A stretch of DNA of 38,594 nucleotides from Pseudobacteriovorax antillogorgiicola (GTDB taxonomy: Bacteria; Bdellovibrionota_B; Oligoflexia; Oligoflexales; CAIYRB01). The stretch is taken from positions 1-38,594 of the forward strand of contig CAMAXT010000018.1 in the NCBI GenBank assembly GCA_945862295.1, read 5' to 3'. The position numbers were made by a program, and so were the translations under genes. Numbering within the stretch: position 1 is the first letter of the stretch; each line of letters begins with the position of its first letter. Of the stretch, positions 32,704-38,594 are shown piece by piece. The notes under the pieces are model-generated. The model did no database searches. It was not told the DNA's origin and saw nothing but the letters and a program-made list of their open reading frames with translations.

Positions 32704-33450
32704 TCAAACGTAAATAGTCTTACGCGCCTTTGCTAACTTTATAAGTTCGACCTGCATTCTTCCTTGAATTGTTTCAGCGATCTCCGCGACGAGTTTCTGA
32801 TCGTCAGCGTCTTCTATTTTATATTTTCGCATTGAGATGGGTTTTAGAAATTTAATCTGCCACTTCGCTGGGAGAGGTATGACGTTGACCGGCAGCGGTA
32901 GGCGAAGATTTTTCATATAAGCCGATAGATCGATACTACCGAGATTGAAATGACTTTCCTCAGCCCCGATTACCAGTGCTGGGATGATAGGCGATCTAGT
33001 TTTGATCGCCATACGAATAAAGCCAGTCCGAAAGGTCTGCAGATCATACATCTGGCGGCTGGATTTGAAATTGCCTTCTTCGGCCTCCGGAAACACAAGA
33101 AGTAGTTCACCTTGGTGGAGGACGTCAGTTCCATTGTCTATTGATGCTTTCCGCATGCCGAAACTTTCGCTGACCATACGCAATAGCTTAGAAAAATCAA
33201 AGTAGGCTGCGTGCGCAAGTATCTTTGCCTGACGCTCTGAAGCTTCGCGAATGACGTGCGACAAGACAACTACGTCAAAGCCACAAAAACCTGAATGATT
33301 TGCTGCGATGATGCCTGGCCCTTTGAGCGGAATATTGTAACTGCCAACGACCCGAGTGCGAAAATATTTAGTGACGCCGTTCGCGAGCTTATTCCACAGC
33401 AGGTCCATTTTGCTGCTGTGAATCAGTTCGATGAATTCTTGATTAGTCAT
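32704..33450 (-). CDS. lysophospholipid acyltransferase (PlsC superfamily)
   Basis: 248 residues from the ATG at 33448-33450; a TTG six bases upstream is an alternative and no clear Shine-Dalgarno supports either. Block I is AANHSGFCGFD, an H-x6-D form seen in the 'NHSGxLPxD' branch of the superfamily. Block III is LLVFPEAEEGNF, followed by FRTGFIRMAIKTRSPIIPAL and VIGAEES, typical of that branch. There are no long membrane segments, so it is a peripheral inner-membrane enzyme that acylates a glycerolipid. The exact acceptor is unknown. Its 3' end abuts the convergent ZIP-like gene with only seven bases between the two stops. Confidence 0.85.
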   Translation of the reverse strand: MTNQEFIELIHSSKMDLLWNKLANGVTKYFRTRVVGSYNIPLKGPGIIAANHSGFCGFDVVVLSHVIREASERQAKILAHAAYFDFSKLLRMVSESFGMRKASIDNGTDVLHQGELLLVFPEAEEGNFKSSRQMYDLQTFRTGFIRMAIKTRSPIIPALVIGAEESHFNLGSIDLSAYMKNLRLPLPVNVIPLPAKWQIKFLKPISMRKYKIEDADDQKLVAEIAETIQGRMQVELIKLAKARKTIYV

Positions 33451-33565
33451 AGGCAACCAACGGCATTAGAAGTTGCTGAGATGTTCATTCATAGTCATAG
33501 CTGATTTTTGGCCGTAGGTGGCAGAAAAAACATAACTTGGATCGATTATTTGAAACTCACGGTAT

Positions 33566-34906
33566 TTACGAAGTTTTTTTCGCAGAAGCGGATACGATTC
33601 CGGGGATGGGTATAGCGATATCTTTTCCTGGTCTTAGTGCAGTCGCTCTGAGACCTGGATTTACCTGCATGATCTGACCAATAGATACTTTGTACAGGCG
33701 GGAGATATATGACAGTGTCTCGCCGCGTTTTACTTTATGAAGCTGAACATCTGTGATCTCGATCTTAGAGAGATTTGTTTCGATAGACGGAAACTTTGCG
33801 GTCATCTCAGCATTTAGACGCAGTTCGTAGCCGTCTTTCCTTGGTGGCGTGACGTTACGAATGATTTCTGGATTCCAGGATTGAATAGTAGCTAGGCTAA
33901 TATTTAATTCTTTTGCAACTTCGTCGAGTCTAACAGGATTTGTTAGAACAACTTTATTGACCGGCATATCCTGCGCCGCTGATTGCTGATAGTCAAAGCC
34001 GTGGACCTTCGGGTTAGCAGCTAAAAGGATGGCAGCTAAAATTTTTGGCACATACTGCTGAGTTTCTTTTGCGAGATGTCTCGTCTTTGCGATATCCCAG
34101 AAGTTTCGCGTTCCGCTAGCTTTGATTGCTCGCCGGACTTTTCCGGGACCAGCATTATAAGCTGCCATTGCAAGATTCCAGTCGCCGAGATCGCGGTAGA
34201 GATCTCTTAGAAAACTCGCGGCTGCTAGCGAAGATTTAACGGGATCCCGGCGTTCATCGACCCAGTGATCAATACGAAGACCGTAGATTTTAGCCGTCCC
34301 TTTCATGAACTGCCAGGTGCCGGTTGCTTTTGCTCGGCTAGATGCACCGTTATTAAATCCTGACTCGATCATGGCCATATAAAAGAATTCTGGTGGTAAG
34401 CCATTCTCTTGCAACACCGGTTGAAGAAGCTCCTTGAAGGATTCTCCTCTGACGAGCCAGCGCATGAACTGACGTTTGCCCGAAGTCTTGTAGTACTGAA
34501 TCCAGAAATCAACTTCTGAATTCACGACGACTGGGATTGCTCCGAAATACGGCGAAGCAGGTCCAACTAAAATATCACGGGCATGGGCTAGGGCTTTGGT
34601 ATCAATGGTTCCTGCATAACGACGTCTTTTATTCATGACTCGCGTTTCGGCTTTGGAAACCGGATTGTCTTTGCGGAATTTTTTGATCAGGTAATCAGCG
34701 ATAATACCGTCGTGGCACAAGCCGTCCTCACCTATGTCGATTGTTTCTTCGACATCGACTTCGAGCTCGGCAACATCTTCGGCTGGCTCGGTGAGGTCAA
34801 TAAATGCGGCCGTTTCGGCCGGTTCGGCGGGGGTATCAGGCGTTGTACGGCAAGAAACTGCTGATAAAAGCAGTAATAGCCCAATTGTTCGCGCGTAAAA
34901 TACCAA
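33566..34906 (-). CDS. membrane-bound lytic murein transglycosylase, MltD type
   Basis: 446 residues, TTG start with GAGG eight bases upstream. Lipoprotein signal ending AVSC (Cys19), then an acidic Glu/Asp/Pro-rich linker to ~residue 60. The SLT domain has catalytic Glu181 in MAMIESGF, then SSRAKATGTWQFM, DERRDPVKSSLAAASFL and MAAYNAGPGKVRRAI. One clear LysM domain near the C-terminus (HKVKRGETLSYISRLYKV, then IGQIMQVNPGL). It cleaves peptidoglycan glycan strands in the periplasm, anchored to the outer membrane. It follows the TonB-type gene by 87 bases on the same strand, with bamD divergent beyond that, a cell-envelope cluster. Confidence 0.93.
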   Translation of the reverse strand: MVFYARTIGLLLLLSAVSCRTTPDTPAEPAETAAFIDLTEPAEDVAELEVDVEETIDIGEDGLCHDGIIADYLIKKFRKDNPVSKAETRVMNKRRRYAGTIDTKALAHARDILVGPASPYFGAIPVVVNSEVDFWIQYYKTSGKRQFMRWLVRGESFKELLQPVLQENGLPPEFFYMAMIESGFNNGASSRAKATGTWQFMKGTAKIYGLRIDHWVDERRDPVKSSLAAASFLRDLYRDLGDWNLAMAAYNAGPGKVRRAIKASGTRNFWDIAKTRHLAKETQQYVPKILAAILLAANPKVHGFDYQQSAAQDMPVNKVVLTNPVRLDEVAKELNISLATIQSWNPEIIRNVTPPRKDGYELRLNAEMTAKFPSIETNLSKIEITDVQLHKVKRGETLSYISRLYKVSIGQIMQVNPGLRATALRPGKDIAIPIPGIVSASAKKTS

Positions 34907-34993
34907 CCTCTATGCCTCATAAATAATCATTTAGTTCTACCGTAATATCTGGGAGCAAATAACACAAGCAAACATGTCCAGGATCGTATCAAC

Positions 34994-35953
34994 TTAGTGG
35001 CTGCCGTAGGCACTAAGGATGTACCGGAATGATCCAGTGACGACGAGTTTGTTTTTCTTGAATCCGTTAGGTAATGGTGAAAATGGCGATGCGAGTTTAA
35101 TTGCTTCAACGATTGCACGGTCGAGTACGTCATATCCTGATGATTTCAGTACGCGAATTTTTCCTGCAGTTCCGTCTTTGTTAATTGCGAATTCGAGGCC
35201 GACTTCGCCTTGCATGCCGCGCATAGATGCTTCAGAAGGATAATTCCAAACTAGTTCGATCGCTTTACGCATATTGGTAAAGTAGCCGATGAAGCGGTAC
35301 TCGGTTGTGTTGATATCAATGCGGTCACCGATTGCGAGATCGTCGTCAAGGTGATCTTGGTAGCCAGCGTTCACTTGTCCATAGAGATCGGTGATCGACG
35401 ACGGCAGCATGGATTCGTAGGCGTTTCTCGGTGCTTTTTCATTAGCGCTTTTGCCGATTACAACATTGCTGGTTTTTCCTAACAATGGTGTTTTTTCTTT
35501 GGGAGTAGCTTCTTGTTTTTTTTGAGGCGGCGGCATCTTCGCCATGGCCTCTGGATTTCCTTGTTGACCCGGATCGAGAGCTTTCTGTTGTTTTTTGACT
35601 TCAACTCTTGTCTCTTTTTCCGTCGAGTGATTGACGTTTCCAAGATGGCTGGCTTCTACAGGCTTCTGAGTTTCTTGTTGCGGAACTTCTACGATTTTCT
35701 CACCCACGGCTTCATCGGGAGCGACCTTCTCCGGCTCTTTTGGCTTTTGCGTGATCCGAACTTTGATCGGGCTGCTATTTTGCTGGATGGTCGCTTTTGG
35801 GGGTGTGCGGTATCCGGAAAGTTTGACGTAAGACAAAAAGTGAAAGAGACCGGAAATTACAAATGCAGCAAGAATAATCAGGCGTGACTGGCGCTGTAGG
35901 CGGGCCCAAGGTGACTCAGGCCCACGTGAATTTTTGTTGCCAGCCGCAGTCAA
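34994..35953 (-). CDS. TonB-type energy-transducing protein
   Basis: 319 residues, TTG start with AAGGG nine bases upstream. A cytoplasmic basic N-terminus (~23 residues), one membrane helix (LIILAAFVISGLFHFLSYV), then a ~150-residue Pro/Lys/Glu/Gln-rich periplasmic linker typical of TonB. The C-terminal TonB domain reads YFTNMRKAIELVWNYPSEA, then MQGEVGLEFAINKDGTAGKI, SSGYDVLDRAIVEAIKLASPF. It would transmit proton-motive-force energy from ExbB/ExbD to outer-membrane receptors or, as in TolA/gliding systems, another envelope task. No exbBD is in the window. It is transcribed divergently from bamD. Confidence 0.88.
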   Translation of the reverse strand: MTAAGNKNSRGPESPWARLQRQSRLIILAAFVISGLFHFLSYVKLSGYRTPPKATIQQNSSPIKVRITQKPKEPEKVAPDEAVGEKIVEVPQQETQKPVEASHLGNVNHSTEKETRVEVKKQQKALDPGQQGNPEAMAKMPPPQKKQEATPKEKTPLLGKTSNVVIGKSANEKAPRNAYESMLPSSITDLYGQVNAGYQDHLDDDLAIGDRIDINTTEYRFIGYFTNMRKAIELVWNYPSEASMRGMQGEVGLEFAINKDGTAGKIRVLKSSGYDVLDRAIVEAIKLASPFSPLPNGFKKNKLVVTGSFRYILSAYGSH

Positions 35954-36132
35954 GGCCTTTGCCCTTCCTCTTGTTATGGTTGCGTACCTATCAGCAGTTC
36001 CGTTACAGTGTCGGAAACTGATCGGTACGTATCTACTATCATACTTTATGATATGCGGTTCGCGAGCAGGACCGCTACAATAGTTTATCGGCAGTACCTT
36101 GATTTTTTGAAGTCGCCACTGGGGTTAAGAAT

Positions 36133-36918
36133 ATGAGAACACGGAATATTTTGGGGTTACTCTTTGTAATAATTGCATCTTTTTGGGGATGTGTTGAAAA
36201 AGAATTCGACCCGAATGACCCGGAAAAGTCTTTTGGTATAGCAAAAGAGCCCTATGACGACGGCAGTTTCGAAATCGCTCTGACAAAACTTGGCGAATTT
36301 AAGTCACGGTTTCCATACAGTAAATACGCTGTCGAAGCGGAACTTATGATTGCAAATTCTCATTATGAGCTTGGGCAGTTTACCGAAGCAGCACTTTCTT
36401 ACGAGCAATTCGTTAAATTGCATCCAAAACATCCTAAAGTCGACTATTGTCTTTTCCGGGTCGGTGAGTCTTATTGGCAGGATTCTCCCGAAGAAATCGA
36501 TAGAGAGCAGGAATATACCTTAAAAGCAATCGACGAGTGGCAGAAGCTCATCACCCGCTCGCCGGAAAGCGAATACGCAGTCAAGGCCAAGGAACTTATT
36601 AAACTGGGCCAAAGACGTGTTGCTGAGAGTATCGCATTCATTTTTAGATTCTATTGCAAACAAGAGATTTTTCACGCTTGCGCTTATCGGGCTATTCAAT
36701 TGGCGGACGAGTACGGGGAATTTGCTGACCTACGTATTGAAGCGTTAGAGAGTGCGATTCTAGCACTTGGCAAAGTAGCAGAAGCAAAAGCTAAAGATGT
36801 GGAAAGCGATAAAAATCTCTACTTCAAAAATATGACCGCCGACGAGATTACCGCTAGGGCTGAGAACTTTAAAAAGCTTCTTGCGGACTATAGGACGACA
36901 GTCCCAGAGAAAAAATAG
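36133..36918 (+). CDS. bamD: outer-membrane assembly lipoprotein BamD
   Basis: 261 residues. Lipobox FWGC (Cys20). Next come tetratricopeptide repeats: YDDGSFEIALTKLGEFKSRF, PYSKYAVEAELMIANSHYEL, QFTEAALSYEQFVKLHPKHP and DYCLFRVGESYW, the standard BamD/ComL (YfiO) pattern, through SPESEYAVKAKELI. The C-terminal ~90 residues differ from the E. coli protein and carry two Cys (FYCKQEIFHACAYR). It docks to BamA and helps insert beta-barrel proteins such as the one at 551-1222. GGGG lies about 10 bases before the ATG. The 179-base gap upstream is shared with the divergent TonB-type gene. Confidence 0.9.
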   Translation: MRTRNILGLLFVIIASFWGCVEKEFDPNDPEKSFGIAKEPYDDGSFEIALTKLGEFKSRFPYSKYAVEAELMIANSHYELGQFTEAALSYEQFVKLHPKHPKVDYCLFRVGESYWQDSPEEIDREQEYTLKAIDEWQKLITRSPESEYAVKAKELIKLGQRRVAESIAFIFRFYCKQEIFHACAYRAIQLADEYGEFADLRIEALESAILALGKVAEAKAKDVESDKNLYFKNMTADEITARAENFKKLLADYRTTVPEKK

Positions 36919-36927
36919 TTAACTTTT

Positions 36928-36956
36928 TAGCCAAAGAGCTAGAGTCATTGGCTATT
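36928..36956 (+). terminator. weak terminator-like hairpin after bamD
   Basis: TAGCCAA/TTGGCTA (7 bp) with a 13-base loop, followed only by TTTATG. It lies 9 bases past the bamD stop. Confidence 0.4.
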
Positions 36957-37045
36957 TATGTCATTCTTTAATTAACTAAACTTATACCCGTCATGACCCG
37001 ATCAAGCCTTATAGCCAAGACTATTAAAAGGTAGGGAGCGGGCAT

Positions 37046-37648
37046 TTGATACTTTCCTTTCTGAATAGGCAAATTATTCTACTACTTGCAGTTTTGTACT
37101 GCAGTGGCTGTTCACAAGATTTTCTCTCAAAAGAAAAAGAAACCAAAAGTGACGAGTCTGCAGATGATGACACGGAGGACCTCGCTTCCGATACGCCAGC
37201 CGAGGTTTCAGGTTCGTTTATTACTATTCTTTGTGACTCCAACTCATATTTTGTCGATGAGGTCAGTGCGTCGCTCGGAAGAGTTATCGTCTCTTGTCTG
37301 ATAAAAAATCCCGATGGATCTCAGTATAAACAACCAATCACCGCGATCTCTTCGGAGGTGTTTATTGATGGCACCAAGGTGACTTCAGCAGCAATTGTAA
37401 GTTCCTCACCGCCTTGGAATTTTCATGTGGAAACGTCGGAAGAAGACAGAAAAAAACTCTCATTCGGCAGATTTGAAATATACTCCGGCGATAAAAAAGA
37501 GGTCGGTGAAACCAAGGTATTCGACTACAAATGGAACAAAGATCCCCTCTTCGCGCTTCTTGTTATCGCTCTTACAGCAACTCCAGATGTGGAAAGAGTA
37601 AAAATGACCTTTGAGACAGTCGCAATATGGGTGGGGGGGGCAGGATAG
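37046..37648 (+). CDS. lipoprotein, N-terminal half of a G-tract-interrupted gene
   Basis: 200 residues as it stands. TTG start with GGGAG seven bases upstream. The signal peptide ends CSGC (Cys22), followed by a Lys/Glu/Asp/Ser-rich linker of ~30 residues and a beta-rich domain (FITILCDSNSYFVDEVSASL, then VIVSCLIKNPDGSQY) that I do not recognise. At codon 196 the frame enters a run of eight G (37633-37640), adds Val-Gly-Gly-Ala-Gly and stops at TAG. With seven (or ten) G the frame continues into the DUF1554-like region and the product would be about 373 residues. As written the gene is in the short, 'off' state for the C-terminal domain. Confidence 0.8.
   Translation: MILSFLNRQIILLLAVLYCSGCSQDFLSKEKETKSDESADDDTEDLASDTPAEVSGSFITILCDSNSYFVDEVSASLGRVIVSCLIKNPDGSQYKQPITAISSEVFIDGTKVTSAAIVSSSPPWNFHVETSEEDRKKLSFGRFEIYSGDKKEVGETKVFDYKWNKDPLFALLVIALTATPDVERVKMTFETVAIWVGGAG
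37633..37640 (+). repeat. G8 homopolymer at a reading-frame junction
   Basis: Eight consecutive G, preceded by GT and followed by C, lie exactly where the upstream lipoprotein frame must pass to the downstream DUF1554-like frame. The change needed is minus one or plus two G. Runs of this kind vary by slipped-strand mispairing in known phase-variable genes. Confidence 0.75.
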
Positions 37649-38168
37649 CCAGTTTGTTTTTGTTTCAGATCACTTGTTTTCAGGGAATGTTGGTGTTGGA
37701 AACGCTGATGCCTACTGTGACAGCGAAGGTAAAAAACTCATTCCTGATCGCACCTGGCGCGCGGTTTTAGCTAGCGCAACTGAGACAGTCAGAGAACGCA
37801 TTCCGATTCGAGCATTGGCATTCAATTTATTTGCCAGCATGATTTTTGATCATACTGCTACCACACCTTTTGAAGAACGCTTCTGGGCTGCCAAACACCT
37901 CACAGGATACAGACACACGCAAACAGGAAAAGAAGTGCATCTGTACGATGAATTTGACGAAAGATTGCAAGTTATAGATTACGGCTGGTCGGGTTTTCAT
38001 TTTACCGGAGCTAGGGACACCGAATCCGGTGATTGCAATAATTGGACTTCAAATGATCCCAAACTTTTCGGCGGTATTGCGGACTTGCGTAGTGACAATA
38101 TTCAGTGGGCGAGCTATCGGAAGATTAGTTGTGCGGTTCGTGCACGCATTGCCTGTATGAGTCTCTAG
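37641..38168 (+). CDS. DUF1554-like C-terminal domain of the same lipoprotein, out of frame
   Basis: From the end of the G tract this frame encodes ~175 residues: QDSQFVFVSDHLFSGNVGVG, NADAYCDSEGKKL, then WRAVLASATETV and ESGDCNNWTSNDPKLFGGI, ending CAVRARIACMSL. The pattern 'FVxSxxxxGNxGG..ADxxC...W.A.L..' plus a late C-N-N-W-T-S is that of the DUF1554 domain of Leptospira and related surface lipoproteins, a fold related to collagen endostatin and lectin-like domains. It has no start codon with a ribosome binding site of its own (a TTG at 37611 overlaps the upstream frame without Shine-Dalgarno), so it is read only after a frame change at the G tract. Five Cys suggest disulfides. Confidence 0.8.
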   Translation, partial: QDSQFVFVSDHLFSGNVGVGNADAYCDSEGKKLIPDRTWRAVLASATETVRERIPIRALAFNLFASMIFDHTATTPFEERFWAAKHLTGYRHTQTGKEVHLYDEFDERLQVIDYGWSGFHFTGARDTESGDCNNWTSNDPKLFGGIADLRSDNIQWASYRKISCAVRARIACMSL

Positions 38169-38178
38169 GAGCATAGTT

Positions 38179-38433
38179 ATGTTTAGCATTAGACATCAAA
38201 GATTTTATTTGGGAATCACATTGGTTTCCTTTGTTCAGTTTAACGCCTGTTCGAAAGAGACAGAATCAAAAAACCAAGGTGTGAAAAAAGAAGCCACAAC
38301 ACCAGCTGAAGAAGTGGTTTCAGATAAACAAGCAGTGGCACTGACATCCGGAATTCCGGAGTTTTGTAGTCTTTTAGAAAAAAACAATCTTACCTGCATA
38401 CGCTGCGTTCTCCTAAACAGCTTTGTGTCATAA
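38179..38433 (+). CDS. short lipoprotein, possibly truncated by the adjacent transposon
   Basis: 84 residues. AGGAG lies seven bases before the ATG and 10 bases separate it from the previous stop, so it is in an operon with the G-tract lipoprotein. Signal peptide to FNAC (Cys24), then a Lys/Glu/Thr-rich linker (KKEATTPAEEVVSDKQ) and a short Cys-containing end (FCSLLEKNN, CIRCVLLNSFVS). The linker resembles that of the upstream lipoprotein, but the folded domain is missing. The stop lies 44 bases from the end of a transposase gene on the other strand, so the 3' part may have been removed by insertion. Confidence 0.6.
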   Translation: MFSIRHQRFYLGITLVSFVQFNACSKETESKNQGVKKEATTPAEEVVSDKQAVALTSGIPEFCSLLEKNNLTCIRCVLLNSFVS

Positions 38434-38477
38434 TAAACCTTCGCCCGAGATACTTCAGAATGTTGTGGATCGGTAGC

Positions 38478-38594
38478 CTAGCCGTTGGCAGCTCCCCGAT
38501 GAAAAATCTTAGCTACCACAATTCCATCTTTATATTCAACACCTGAAATAACGTTCGCGATTTCATCATGGCCGCGAATACGGTTCCAACGTTT
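38478..38594 (-). mobile_element. C-terminal end of a mutator-type (IS256-like) transposase, runs off the window
   Basis: A minus-strand frame is open from the window edge to TAG at 38478-38480 (38 residues). It reads KRWNRIRGHDEIANVISG, then VEYKDGIVVAKIF. The pattern W-x-R-I-x-G-H....(I/V)xGVxFxDG(I/V)xV is that of the C-terminus of IS256/mutator-type transposases. The catalytic part lies outside the window. The end of the element should be between 38434 and 38477, but I could not define a terminal inverted repeat from one side only. Confidence 0.55.

Overview
The window looks like chromosome from a Gram-negative bacterium. Outer-membrane machinery is plentiful (BamD, a TonB-type protein, an MltD-type transglycosylase, an OmpA-domain protein, a beta-barrel protein and at least six lipoproteins). 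GC is intermediate, and TTG start codons behind good Shine-Dalgarno sequences are common. The mix of a very long alpha-2-macroglobulin, a tripeptidyl-peptidase-II-like lipoprotein protease, a DUF1554-type lipoprotein and many lineage-specific small secreted proteins would suit a member of Bdellovibrionota/Oligoflexia or a relative of the old Deltaproteobacteria. That placement is inference; no marker here proves it.

Layout. 1-1.3 kb: end of an OmpA-domain protein and a beta-barrel outer-membrane protein. 1.3-5.8 kb (minus): CsbD stress protein and a three-gene signalling operon (membrane PAS histidine kinase, Rcp1-type receiver, receiver-kinase hybrid). 5.9-16.3 kb (minus): a 1976-residue alpha-2-macroglobulin downstream of a 1303-residue S8 protease lipoprotein. 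Between these two lie a truncated carbon-nitrogen hydrolase remnant, a palindrome and three evenly spaced DnaA boxes. 16.3-17.7 kb: an orphan structured RNA with terminator (plus strand) and a two-gene operon of unknown secreted or Cys-containing proteins (minus). 17.8-18.7 kb (minus): rpsR-rpmB-small basic protein operon. 19.0-21.4 kb: priA with only one of the usual two zinc sites. 21.5-24.1 kb: EamA transporter, small secreted protein, ClpP-family protease, tRNA-Leu(CAG) and paired hairpins. 24.2-27.2 kb: ABC exporter and hemE. 27.2-28.7 kb (minus): two decayed genes, a c-type-cytochrome-like protein followed by a Tat-signal protein. 28.7-31.8 kb (minus): etfB-etfA and a class V aminotransferase. 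32.0-36.9 kb: ZIP-like metal transporter, acyltransferase, mltD-like, tonB-like, bamD. 37.0-38.6 kb: a lipoprotein gene split at a run of eight G residues, a second small lipoprotein, and the end of a mutator-type transposase that runs off the window.

The observations I would check first are: (1) the G8 tract at 37633-37640, where loss of one G fuses two open frames into one 373-residue lipoprotein with a C-terminal DUF1554-like domain, i.e. a likely phase-variable surface protein; (2) three DnaA boxes at exact 11-bp steps at 12201-12231 between the protease and the macroglobulin; (3) the unexplained plus-strand structured RNA at 16404-16524; (4) an interleaved pair of inverted repeats ending in a T-run between the macroglobulin and the kinase operon. 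No CRISPR array, prophage or complete insertion sequence was seen.
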